This document shows positions 1 to 10,376 of a stretch of DNA of 64,000 bases, piece by piece. Location of the stretch: contig NC_092053.1 of NCBI RefSeq assembly GCF_003086295.3, forward strand, positions 112,609,506-112,673,505, given 5' to 3'. The position numbers and the translations under genes are program-made. Position 1 is the stretch's first letter; every line of letters starts with the position of its first letter. This DNA comes from Arachis hypogaea (Eukaryota; Streptophyta; Magnoliopsida; Fabales; Fabaceae). A model generated the notes under the pieces. It was given only the letters and a program-made list of their open reading frames with translations, was not told the origin of the DNA and ran no database searches.

Positions 1-638
1 AAGCGGGGGCTTGGGGCCTGAAAATTATTCCCTTAGTAGCCAAAGCATCTTTGTAAAGTTACATTTCATTAATGATAATACCTCTTTTTCTTAAAATTTC
101 CATTATTATTACCACGATACGCACTGACTTAAGCACGAAAAAGTGCAAAAATCTGTTGCCCGACTGTTCCGAGGGTTACCTGAAATAGGGAGGTTGATCT
201 CGGACGAGATCTTCTGGTCTGGTCAAGGTTGTCATGTCCGACTTTTTTGAGTGGAAGGCGCTGCTTGGTCCTTGGTCACCGGTGGGTGGTGGTACCTGCA
301 AGAGACTCCGATGCTTAAGTCAGTACGGGCTTTAGGCAGGTTTTTGTAGAATTGGAGTATGAGTTATACTTGGGTGCTCCAGTATATTTATAGTAGTGTT
401 TGATGATCTTCCTTTTAGATAAGTTATCTTATCTTATCTTTTTGTGGGTGAGATCATTATCTTTGGCGAACCGCCTTCTAGTGGGCGGTGGTTCTTTTAC
501 TTTGAGTCTCCTTGGGCCTCCTTGGCGATCATCCAGACTCTCTGTGAAGAGGTCGTCTTAATGGGCCGAACTTTAACGAGGTCGGTCCCTTTGTCTTCAT
601 CCAATCCAGACCTTAGAGCTCAGTCCAGGATATGAACA
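1..638 (-). repeat. 3' LTR of element A (left end outside window)
   Basis: The right edge is placed after TATGAACA at 638, which on the minus strand gives an LTR starting TGTTCATA. The adjoining rc sequence AAGCAGGGACAC is a plausible polypurine tract. Element B has the same junction at 54270 (AAGCAGGGGCAC then TGTTCATG). The segment contains a TTATCTTATCTTATC run near 426-440, also present in B at about 54030. The start lies outside the window, so full length and the target duplication are unknown. The boundary is inferred, not proven by a second LTR. Confidence 0.55.
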
Positions 639-1408
639 GTGTCCCTGCTTGAGTTTCGACCATTCCATGAGGTTGTGCTTCTGAGCTTCGACCTCTTTGG
701 GGAAGTCATGTTCAAGCATCTGCTCGGTCATGCCTGGTTTGCTCCTTCTCGTGCGAATTTTGCGTCTTTAATGCCTTTTTGAAACGCGAGCGTTTTTGCT
801 TTGCTGCATCATTTTCGAGGGCGTTAGTTTCTTTTTTTCCCTCTTTGCATTTTGTTTGAAATCAAAGGGGTTTTACTTCCTTTTAGTTTCTTTGTTTCTA
901 TCTGCTTTGATTTGCCCCAAGCTTTTCTTCTTATCTGAAGCTTTCGAGACATTTTGTGGATCGTTCGCGATTTGCTGTGCATCCGCTCTCACTGCTCCTT
1001 TCTCATCGCATATTAGTACTCTGTTTCGTGTACTTCACCTTCTTTTTCTTGGTCATGATTCCTCTACTTGGTGTTTTGTTTCTGCTGCATGCTTCTGTTT
1101 TTCCCTTGGAAGTTTTGATCTTTCTTTCTTTTTTCAAAAAGGTTGAGGCTTTTTTATTTTGACTTTTCACGTTTTGCTGAAGGGGTTAGGTTTTTGATTT
1201 TCTTTGATTCCTTGGGTTTCTTCTCTTCTTGTGTTTGCTTTGCCTCCAAAGGGTGCCTTTGGGTTTCAGTGGTAATCTTTTGTGAACCTTGGGGTGCCCT
1301 TTTGCTTGTTATGTTGCTTATTTGCTGCCTGTTTTTCATCTTCTTGTTTCTGGCTTGAGTTGTTTGGTGGTGACGTCCCTTTGTTTTCTTGTTGTAGGTA
1401 TAGTTTCT

Positions 1409-3195
1409 ATGTCTTCTCGTAGAAATATTGTTGAAATATCCACAAAGGTTCTCCCTGGTATGGTCGATTGGTTAGATTCCATAGTGTTAGGGTGTGTTAC
1501 TGTGGCAGATCGGGAGTACTGTGAGAAGTTTAGGAGGCATCATAGGATCCGTGGAAATAGAGAGGAAGAGAAAAACTACGAGCTGGTGTCGCCCAATCCT
1601 GAGGAGAGGGTCAGTTTTCCTCCTTTAAGTCAGGCAGAGCGTCCTTTCTTTTATGCCTACGATTGTTTTTTTACCAAATTGGGTGTGACCCTTCCCTTTA
1701 CCGAGTTTGAGTCCGACATCTTGTGGAACTATAATGTAGCCCCTTCTTAGCTTCATCCCAATTCTTGGGCCTTTTTGAAAATTTTTCAGTTGCTGTGTTA
1801 GGAGCTAGGTGTCCTACATTTCCTCTGTCTTTTTCTTTATCTGTTTGTGATGACTAAACTGGGGGCGGCCAAGAAGAAGGCTTCTTGGATCTCCTTCCGG
1901 GCTACCCAGAGAAAGAAGGTTTTTTCTATTTTTGATGACTCCTTTCATGATTTCAAAAATTTTTATTTTAAGATCCGGGCTATTGAGGATGTCCACCCTT
2001 TTTTTCTAGATGAGAACAATGAACCTACATTTCCTCTTTAGTGGCAAAAGAACCCTGTAGTTCTTAAGTATTCTTTAGAGAGTCTTGACAAGGTGGAGAG
2101 GGCCTTTGTGGGTGTTTTGGAGGAGCACTGGGGGGAGCCTCCTCATTTTGATACAAAGAAATTTTTAGGGGATCCCGCTCTTCTCCGTTCTGAGTTAGGT
2201 AGTGTCCGACTTCTTTAAAGTTTTTGGTTTGTCGTGGTGTTGTAGTTGTTCACTGTATAACTGTTTTGTGATCTTTTTCAGAGATGGTTGCCGGCTTTGA
2301 TTCCATGAAGTTTCTCGGCAAGACTAAGAAAACAGTGGCCGCTCAAAATATCCAGAGGAAGTCGTTGGGGGAGGGCTCTTCCCAGGTCCCGCCGAAAGAG
2401 CCGGACTCTGGTCCTCAGGGTCCGAGGAAGGTCATCCCGACCCCTCGAGTTCGGGTGGCCTCTATTGATCCACCTCTAGGGACTTCTGGTGCTGCCTCCC
2501 CTCCTTCTTCATCTGGTCCTTCTCCCAAGAGGCCGAGGACTGCTGGGGCATATGATCTTAACGACAAGGACTTCGACAGTGTGGCCTTTGTTGCGGAGTG
2601 TATTGCCTCGTATGGCTTCGTTCCAACTGATGATATGTCCATTCTTCACCATCTTGATTTCATAGCCAGTAACAGCATCCGAATGGCCAATCTTAGAGCC
2701 GCTCTGTCTAGGGATTTCAAGAAGTCTCCTATCCATGCTACTAGTGCCTTCCTTGAGAAAGCTAAGGCTGATTATGATAGAGTGGAGGGTCTGAGGCTTG
2801 AGCTAGAGGTAAAGAACGTCAGGCTGGAGCTTATGGTGGAGAGGGAGAAGGCCGGGGCTACTGCCACGGAGGAGGCTACCAATTTGGTTGAAGATATGGC
2901 CAAGAAAGCTAAGGAGAGCTACACCCAGACTTATGGTGAGCTTCTGGAGATCAAGGAGAAACTCCAGTCTTCTTATGACGATTACGCTAAGTTGCAAGGT
3001 CATGTAGTGGATGGCATGACCGCTCTCTATGAGAATTTAAAAGCTCAGGTCCGGGTTCTTGCTCCTGATGCTGATCTTACCTTGTTTAGTATGGATAGTG
3101 TTGTTGAAGATGGTAAGATCGTGCCAGCCCTTGATGATGATGAAATTCCTGCCCCAAAACCTCCTGCCAAAGCTTCCTCTGTTGAGCCATCCTGA
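1409..3195 (+). pseudogene. Opposite-strand extra ORF of element A (gypsy-type transposon domain plus coiled coil), two exons
   Basis: Reads on + while pol reads on -. Exon 1 (1409-2198) starts with MSSRRNIVEIS and resembles the 'putative gypsy type transposon' family (Pfam PF04195 by recall: motifs FFYAYDCFF, HPNSWAFLKIFQLLC, ASWISF, DFKNFYFKIRA). Three in-frame TAG codons break it (1748-1750, 1799-1801, 2039-2041). A GT-AG intron at 2199-2281 joins gagttaG to AGatg in phase, giving ELEMVAGF. Exon 2 (2282-3195) holds a basic Ser/Pro-rich region, then a long coiled coil (about residues 150-260 of the exon) and an acidic tail. Element B carries the same gene with the same intron. The product's role is unknown; antisense ORFs at this position are known in Tat elements. 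Confidence 0.75.
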
Positions 3196-3309
3196 CCTGA
3201 GGCCGATCCCGACGTGGAGGTCTTGAATGGCCCTGATGGTGTCGTCAGAGTCGTCCCGATCTCAGTCATTTCTCCTGCTCCTTAGGATGCGGCGACAGGA
3301 GCGAAGCTG

Positions 3310-4429
3310 GACCCCTTGTGACTCTCTCTTTTTTATCTCTCTTTTGATTATGTATTGATATGGTCCGACTTGTGGACCTTTGAACTTTTGGTTTTGTAAT
3401 TTGTTTGGATAACTCTTTGACACTCATAGTTGCTCCCTAGCAACTTTTTAGTTTTTGATCAAAACACTTTTACTCTTAGGTTGCCGTGAGGTAACCTTTG
3501 AGTTTTAATGTTTTAACTTGTCTTTAATTATCCTGGGAGTGTGTTGGCTTTGGCCTTTGAGAACTGTTCCCATCCTCAGGTTGCTATTTTTACCCTTTTT
3601 CGGTTTCGTTCTTGGGGTAGCGTTTGGTTGTGGGCTTTGGCCTAGCCATTTTTTCTTTAGGTGTTGGTCTTTTCTGACCAACATCTTTTTTGATGACCTC
3701 GGGGTAGTGTTCTTTCAGGAACTTCTACCTTAGGTGCATTGGTCTACTTCTAGTTATGTTGGCAGCTTTGCTGAGTTGCTTTGTTGGCAATCTTCACACT
3801 TATTGTTCGGGATTTTAGTCGTTTTCCAATGACATTCTAAGTAGTGTTCTTACGTAGAACCTTTTCTTTTTAGTTCATTTGGACGACTTTCGAGCCTTGT
3901 TTGGCTTTGAGATTGCCTTTTGCTTTTTAAGTAGTGTCCTTTTCGGATTCTTACCTTTTAGCTTGACAGTTTTGATACTTTAGGTTTTTTCTACCTTTCG
4001 CATGGCTAGGTGGGCTTTGTTCCCCTTTTTTAGTGATCCTTTAGCTGGTCTGACTTCTCTGTCGGGCCTTTTCAAGTTATTTTTTGCAACCCTATTTTTT
4101 ATTCGACCTTTTCAGTTCACTTTATAGGGGTTGCTTTCATAACTTCTCACATTGATTTTGGCTTTGTTGCTTCACCTTGCCGACCTTTTTCTAGTCAGAC
4201 GATGAATTTCGCATTTTTTTAGCGTAAATTAATGCGCCTTAGTAGAAAACTTTTTTGGGGAATCTCTATGTTTACTAAAATAAAATGTAATGAATTTAAA
4301 GCGTTAGTAAGAGTATGTACATGTGTGGAGCCTCCCTGCAAGTCGGGTTGCCTCGAGGTCTTGGCCTGGTGTCTTATTAAGAAAGCCTTTAGTGGGAAAA
4401 AGAGCGCACCTTGACTTAAGGCCTTTTTT
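3310..4429. other. Non-coding T-rich spacer between antisense ORF and pol of element A
   Basis: No credible gene. The tract is T-rich and contains loosely repeated phrases such as GTAGTGTTCTTTCAGGAAC, GTAGTGTTCTTACGTAGAAC and GTAGTGTCCTTTTCGGAT at about 3706, 3841 and 3931. It sits where element B carries a clearer tandem hairpin repeat (57770-58200). Confidence 0.5.
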
Positions 4430-6454
4430 CTAGCTATAGTACCTTTTTAGGTTACAGGCGTGCCATAACCTCGGGAGCTCCCGCACTTGGAGGTCGGCCA
4501 CCTTGTAGTAACCTTTTCCTAGTACTTCCGTAATCCGGTATGGTCCTTTCCAATTAGTAGCTAGCTTTTCTTCTCCAGACTGACCTGCTCCGATGTCATT
4601 TTGGATTAGAATGAGGTCGTCGGTAGCGAAGCTTCGTTGGATTACCTTCCGGTTATATCTTGAGGCCATTCGATGCTTTAGGGCTTCTTCTTTGATCCGA
4701 GCTCTTTCTCGGACTTCTGGAAGCAGGTCGAGTTCCTCCCTTTGTGCTTCAGAGTTGATGTCTTCACTGTAGAAGATCACCCTAGGGGATCTTTCATCTA
4801 CTTCTATGGGGATCATTGCCTCCATTCCGTAAGCAAGTCGGAAGGGCGATTCCCCCGTGGTAGAGTGTGGGGTTGTCTGGTATGCACATAAGACTTGGGG
4901 AGCTCTTCAGCCCAAGCTCCTTTCACATCCTGTAATCGACACTTTAACCCTACCAATATGACTTTGTTGGTGGCCTCCGCCTGTTCGTTGCCTTGTGGGT
5001 GTTCTACTGAAGTGAACTGGTGCTTGATTTTTAGATCATCTACCAGGTTCCTGAAGCCCGTGTCGGTGAACAGAGTCCCATTGTCTGTAGTGATGAAGTG
5101 GGGAACCCCAAACCTTGTGACGATGTCTCTGTATAGGAACTTCTGACTTCTTTGGGCGGTAGCAGTGGCCAATGGCTCTGCCTCGATCCACTTTGTGAAG
5201 TAATCTATTCCTACAATGAGAAATTTGACTGGCCCTGATCCCTGGGGAATGGTCCGAGGAGGTCAAGCCCCCACTCTGCGAACGGCCAAGGTGACGTGAC
5301 GCAAATGAGCTCTTCAGGTGGGGTGATGTGGAAGTTGGCGTGCTTTTGGCAGGGGGGCATGTTTTGACGAATTCTATCGCTTCCTTTTGTAAGGTTGGAC
5401 AGTAGAAGTCGGCTCGGAGTACCTTTTTGGATAGAGCCCGTGCCCCGAGGTGGTTGCCGCACATGCCGCTGTGAACTTCCTCCAAGACCTCTTTTGTGGC
5501 AGAAGTCGGAACACACTTTAAGAGGGGTGTTGAGATTTCTCTTCTGTACAAGACGTCTTGTATTAAGGTGTAGTACTGTGCCTCCCGCATGAGCCTCTTC
5601 GCGTCCTTCTTTTCTGTGGGGAGTGTTTCGGACTTAAGGTAGTTGATTATGGGGGTCATCCACCCTTGGTCATGGTCCGATATGTTTAGGACCTTCTCTT
5701 CCCTTGAGGTCGATGGGTATTGTAGGGTTTCTTGGATGAGGCTTCTATTATTACCCCGTGGTTTGATGCTGGCTAGTTTTGAAAGTGCATCGGCTCAGGC
5801 ATTTTGCTCCCGAGGTATATGTCGGATCTCATATTTTAGGAAGTTTCGGAGCTGTTCTTTGGTTTTTTCTAGGTACTTTTTCATGGTGGGATCCTTCGCC
5901 TGGTAGCTTCCTTCTATTTGTGAGGTGATTACTTGTGAATCGCTGAAGATGGTAAGCTTTTGGGCCCTAACCTCCCTAGCTAGCTTCAAACCAGCTAGTA
6001 GGGCTTTGTACTTGGCTTGATTATTTGAGGTGGGGAACTCAAACCTTAAGGAGAGTTCGAGTTGCGTCCCTTGGTCGCTTTCTAGGATAACGTCTACTCC
6101 ACTCCCGGCTTTGTTTGATGAGCTGTCAACATAGAGGTTCTATATTGGGGTGTCAGTGTACTCTGCGACGAAGTCTGCCAGGTACTGGGACTTGATGGTG
6201 GTGCGAGCTTCGTATTTTAAGTCGAACTCGGATAGCTCAACTGCCTACTGTAGAATTCTTCCGGCTAAATCTGTTTTTCGCAGGATGCCTTTATGGGTTG
6301 ATTAGTCCGCACTCTGATGGTGTGGGCTTGAAAATATGGTCGAAGCCTTCGAGAGGTGAGTATGAGGGCGTAGGCGAATTTTTCTTTCTTTTGGTAGTTC
6401 AGTTTAGCTCTTTATAAAGCCTTGCTGATGAAGTAGATGGGTTGTTGTCCATTG
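4430..6454 (-). pseudogene. pol fragment of element A: second RNase H and integrase
   Basis: Read leftwards, the fragment begins in the polymerase-linked RNase H and continues into a second RNase H-like domain (SDSQVITSQI, then HIPREQNA at 5989-5795). It then shows an integrase zinc region (GMCGNHLGARALSKKVL, about 5530-5430), the catalytic core with ITTDNGTLF and the downstream acidic position in EHPQGNEQAEATNK (5172-4813), and a C-terminal domain (4825-4430: WKGPYRITEVLGKGYYKV, ending CNLKRYYS). Frameshifts separate the parts and no single frame spans them. It would have cut and joined element DNA and degraded the RNA strand; this copy cannot do so intact. Confidence 0.8.
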
Positions 6455-7790
6455 ATATAATTACATCATATAGTGAATTTATGTGTAAATTATATTATCT
6501 TTATAACATTATTTTGTTGGTTAATTTTTTCTCCTAAGACAACTTTAAGTCATCATGTACGTAGGATAATACATACATATAATAGTGCCAAAATTTTTTT
6601 ACCTACATACATATATATAATAGTGCCAATATTTTTTTTACTTCTTGTTATTGGAAAAATATATGAATAAATGGATTTTTTTTAATTGATGAAAAAATAA
6701 TAAAGGTTATTAAGGAAATTAATCACATAATGAAAAAAACTAAGAGTGATTCATTAAATAGAAAAAGTAAAATTATTTTCACATTGACTACAAATTTTAT
6801 AAAAAAGATTTTAGATAATAAATTAACCTTCAATAAATTAGATATTATTATAAACGTACCCCAATATACATATTATTAATCATATCAAACTATATTAACT
6901 TATATTCAGACCAAATGATATTTATTTAGAATTATAATTTAAATTTTCTAAATCTAGTTGTCATCATAAATGAGATAGATGAGAAAATTATTTTTACACA
7001 TATTTCTTTTCAGTGACAACATTACAACAATATCATATTATTCAAAAACTAAAAAAAATATCTTTAATATAATTTGGATCAATTTAAAAAATAAAATCGA
7101 TATAATTTATTACTATTTAAATTGTAAAGGTTTATATTTTTTTAATCTAATCCAGTATAATTCAAATGATTGTGACTTAATTACATCTTATTCATTCAAA
7201 CTTATTTTTGAATTCAATCTAATTGAAACTATTATGTTTTGGATTGGATAATATATCCCATTCAAACTTTAAATTTTATGATTTAAAATTTTTTAATTAT
7301 TAATATTAACCTTTCTAATAATTTTAAAAAATATTTTAGTCTTTTTAAAATAAATTAAATTAAAATATCTAATTTCTGACATATTTAAATTAATCCTAAA
7401 AAGGTATTTTGACTTTTTAAAATAAATTCAAATTTTTAATACAAGCAAACAACTTACCGAAATATTGGGTCAACAAATCCTCTTATTCTTATATCTATGT
7501 TTTTTTAACAGAGTTTACAACTTTTTTTTTTTTCACTAATGATTAATCTAAGTTGTGATAAGGATGAATCAGAAGGAGAAGGTAGAAAAAAAAAAACGAG
7601 ATTAAGAAAGAATTTCAGAAAGATTAAACTAGGAAAATTTATATATCCTTCATTATTTTACAATGATAATATGTATATAAATAAACAAATTTCAACAACA
7701 ATGTTAATAAAAAATCGATAGTAAACAGTGTAACATATAATTCACTCTATGGCACACAATATACAGAGACAATCAAATTCACTCGGTAAT
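6455..7790. other. AT-rich intergenic stretch, no gene seen
   Basis: Runs of A/T with many stops in all frames and only short chance ORFs. It starts at the abrupt break of element A's RNase H and ends before the AG-peptide gene. I see no terminal repeats or target duplications that would define an element. Confidence 0.6.
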
Positions 7791-7887
7791 TAAAATTAAC
7801 TAAAAAACAACATGAATCTCTCTGCAGAAACGAATCGATTTTGTACACAAATACACAAACAAAACAAAACGAATCCACTCAGAAGAT

Positions 7888-8091
7888 TCAGTGGTTTAAA
7901 ATGGCTAGCATTGACAACACAACCGAGGCTCCAAGAGCGGCCACAGAGGTTGAAACAGATCCGGCTGCTCCGGCGTCAGGAGAAGGCGCGGGTGACTGGA
8001 CAGTGCCCTGTGCGGAGGCGGCCACCGCAAAGAGGGTGAGGAGAAGGAGGAAGGTTAGGGACTTGGACATGGTGACTTGTGATGATGCCAT
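7888..8091 (-). CDS. Arabinogalactan peptide (AG-peptide), GPI-anchored cell-surface proteoglycan core
   Basis: A 67-residue protein, or 60 if the second Met at 8070 is the start. It has the three-part plan of plant AG-peptides: a hydrophobic signal peptide (SKSLTFLLLLTLFAVAASAQ), a tiny Pro/Ala/Ser core (SPAPSPDAGAAG) whose prolines would be hydroxylated and glycosylated, and a hydrophobic tail (ALGASVVLSMLAILNH) typical of GPI-anchor addition. The mature peptide would be about a dozen residues at the plasma membrane or wall. Length and layout fit the family. The 5' side has a CT/GA microsatellite and a TATA box at a sensible distance. The second Met sits closer to the signal core, so either start is possible. 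No intron is visible. This is the only intact-looking host gene in the window. Confidence 0.78.
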   Translation of the reverse strand: MASSQVTMSKSLTFLLLLTLFAVAASAQGTVQSPAPSPDAGAAGSVSTSVAALGASVVLSMLAILNH

Positions 8092-8117
8092 ATATATATG
8101 GAAGTGACGGTTGAAGT

Positions 8118-8119
<2 letters not shown>

Positions 8120-8149
<30 letters not shown>
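8120..8149. repeat. (GA)n microsatellite in the AG-peptide 5' leader
   Basis: About 15 uninterrupted GA units, reading CT in the gene's sense. It lies between the predicted transcription start and the ATG, where CT-rich tracts are common in plant leaders. It is likely length-polymorphic. Confidence 0.9.
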
Positions 8150-8204
8150 CAAATGAAAGACTTGTTGATTGAGGTTGAGATTGAGATGAAAATGCAAGAA
8201 GGAA

Positions 8205-8214
8205 CTATTTATAG
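8205..8214 (-). promoter_or_regulatory. TATA box of the AG-peptide gene
   Basis: The minus strand reads CTATAAATAG, about 115 nt upstream of the first ATG. A start site about 30 nt downstream would fall near 8175, giving a leader of roughly 85-105 nt that includes the CT repeat. Confidence 0.6.
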
Positions 8215-8215
8215 A

Positions 8216-8567
8216 TGAGTATATTGTAATACTATTGAGTCATTGGCTCCGCAAAGGGGTATAAAAGGAATAATGAAGGTTTTGGCCTTCTGGAGACAAA
8301 GTTAGGTATTAAGATTTTCCGTTTTGAAGAAAATAAAATATATTCTTATTAATTAGACGATTAATTGGCGGCCCATCTTAACTTTAGCTTTGTAAATATT
8401 ATATGACATGACTTTTTATATTTAAAAATAAAATTATTGAATATTTTATTTGTTTTTGAAAGCCCTTCTTTTAAACATGATAATATGATATCTTGAAGTG
8501 TGAGATATATTTCAAATTAAAAATAAAGTAGCTGATTTGAAAAGGCATGTAATTTCCTAAAGTTATT
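8216..8567. other. AT-rich upstream region of the AG-peptide gene
   Basis: Contains whatever distal promoter the AG-peptide gene has. No recognisable coding sequence or clear repeated motif. It ends at a candidate hAT target duplication (AGTTATTT, 8560-8567). Confidence 0.5.
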
Positions 8568-10376
8568 TGCATGGTTCTCAAAATTGGATTGGATTGGCTG
8601 ATTTGATCAATTTAACTGTGAATCGATAGTAATTATAATTTGATTAATTTTTTGAAATAGCTATTAAAAAATTGTTAACAAACTGTTGAATTAATTGAAA
8701 ATTGGCTTGTTGGACCAAACTGAAAATCGACCGATTCGAAAAAAATGATGTCATTTTTAGTTTAAATGGCTCTGAAATTGAAATCAAAACATTTGAGGAG
8801 CTCTCTTCACATCTCACTCTCTCACTCAAGTTACAGAGAACTCTAAACCACATCACTCCCTCTTCTCTAACCCTAGCTACTACTACCGCCTGTTTGTTAA
8901 TCTACTGTCGTTGTCTATCCGTGTAGCCACTGCTCCCAAGTCTCCAATTTGTCGGTGCATCCCTTAATCTTTTTTATCTTCCTGTGGTCGTTTGGTCGCG
9001 TTGTCCGTAAATCAAGGGTTGTTGCTCATTTGTTCTTCACTTGTTCAATTCTTCCTTTTTTTCTTTTTCTTTTTATGCTTTGTTTTTGTAATTTGTTCGA
9101 TTTTGTGTATTATAATTTTATTTATTAGTAATAATGTTTTGTGATTAGCTTTGGTTCTATACTGACTATTGATTAGGGCTGCATACGGATCGGATTGGAT
9201 CGGATATGGCATAAAATTCTATCCGATCCGCACTGCATTCATCGGATCGGATCGGATACGATATCAGCAATTTTTTAGGCCGGATCCGATTTGCGGATCG
9301 GATCGGATATCGGGTATATCCGCATAATTAAAAAAATTTATTTTAAGATTTTGTTTGGCCTTTTTACAAAAAAAATATCCAGAAAATTTATTTTTTATCT
9401 GTTTAAGCCTATTTACTCCTAGAATATTATCAATAATAGTTCTTTTGAATAACAAAAACAAAATAATAACACAAGATTTAAGTTTAATTATTCTAAGTTG
9501 AAGTACAACATAAAAAATTAAAAACAAAATATCATAAAATTTATAAAATAACATACTAAAATTCATATCACATTAGGGTTTACTGTCTTAAATTATGTTA
9601 TTCATATGTGATGTGCGGATATGCGGATTTGCGGATCGGATCCACGGATATCACTGCCGAATCCGCAATCCGATCCGACCATACTGCGGATCGGATAATA
9701 TCCGCAAAATTCGGATCGGATGCGGATAATTACCGCGGATATGCGGATATTATCCGATCCATGTGCAACCCTACTATTGATTCTTTACTGATGTGATTAG
9801 TTCTGGTTTTTTATTGATTTGATGTGTTGTGATTTTATTGATTAGTGATTAATTATAATTTTTTACTGATTTTATGTGTTGTAATTTTATTGATTAATAA
9901 ATATCTTATGATTAATTCTGGTTCTTGACTGATTAGTGATTAATTCTAGTTACGTTCTTTACTGATTTTATGTGTTATGATTTTATTGATTAATAAATAT
10001 CTTGTGATTAGTTCTGGTTTGTTGATTATTTAATGACAATTGTTGCACTACTATTTCTGATTGACTGCTTATTTAATTTTAGATTTAATGAAACACCTTT
10101 TAGGAGAAGCTATGATGCAATTGGGTTGATGATACATGTTAGCGAACAAACTGCTGCTCAATATGTCAATGCTCATGAGATTTTGGAAAATGAAACTCCT
10201 AAGGCGTTACCAAAAGATGCATTTGGAAACAACAGGGATGAGAACAAGGAAAATAATTTATTTATTATTTTAATATAAAATAATTTTTTTTTGTTAGATT
10301 ACGGTTGAACTAATTTAACCAATAAACTAATAATTTAATGAGTAAAACAATTCAATAATTAGTCCAATTTTTAGAA
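8568..10376. mobile_element. Probable hAT-type non-autonomous element enclosing another hAT
   Basis: The left end reads GGTTCTCAAAATTGGATTGG and the right end reads CCAATTTTTAGAATTTT, roughly inverted to each other. An imperfect 8-bp duplication, AGTTATTT on the left and AGTTATCT on the right, flanks them. The interior holds a CT-rich tract with a telo-box-like CTAACCCTAG near 8868 and a short open stretch at 10033-10278 (residues ETPFRRSYDAIGLMIHVSEQ), neither of which I recognise. The element is old: its ends are degraded and another transposon sits inside it. The call is weaker than the other hATs because the terminal repeats match only partly. Confidence 0.45.
9174..9773. mobile_element. 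hAT-type non-autonomous transposon with GGATCGGAT subterminal repeats
   Basis: A 600-bp element with inverted ends (TAGGGCTGCATACGGATCGG on the left; the right end reversed reads TAGGGTTGCACATGGATCGG). It is flanked by perfect 8-bp duplications CTATTGAT (9166-9173 and 9774-9781), which fits the hAT superfamily. Both ends carry many copies of GGATCGGAT or its complement, probably transposase-binding subterminal repeats. The middle is AT-rich with no transposase. Confidence 0.85.

Larger units (their letters stand above)
1..6454 (-). mobile_element. Tat-lineage Ty3/gypsy retrotransposon A, truncated
   Basis: Retrotransposon whose pol reads on the minus strand, so the left end is its 3' end. 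From right to left it shows a plant-type second RNase H, integrase, a non-coding spacer, an opposite-strand extra ORF on + and the 3' LTR, which runs off the left edge. Pol stops abruptly near 6454 inside RNase H; beyond it the sequence becomes AT-rich and unrelated, so RT, protease, gag and the 5' LTR are missing. The order matches element B at 54030-60956, which supports treating both as one family. Assignment to Tat rests on the extra RNase H and the antisense ORF between pol and 3' LTR, both known for that lineage. Confidence 0.8.

Noticed and set aside
796..1358. Plus-strand Phe/Leu-rich ORFs upstream of the antisense gene of A
   Set aside because: T-rich composition gives hydrophobic peptides in several frames; likely leader of the antisense ORF, with no conservation in B.
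7812..8107. Plus-strand ORFs overlapping the AG-peptide gene
   Set aside because: They are shadows of the minus-strand gene, which has signal peptide, AG core and GPI tail.
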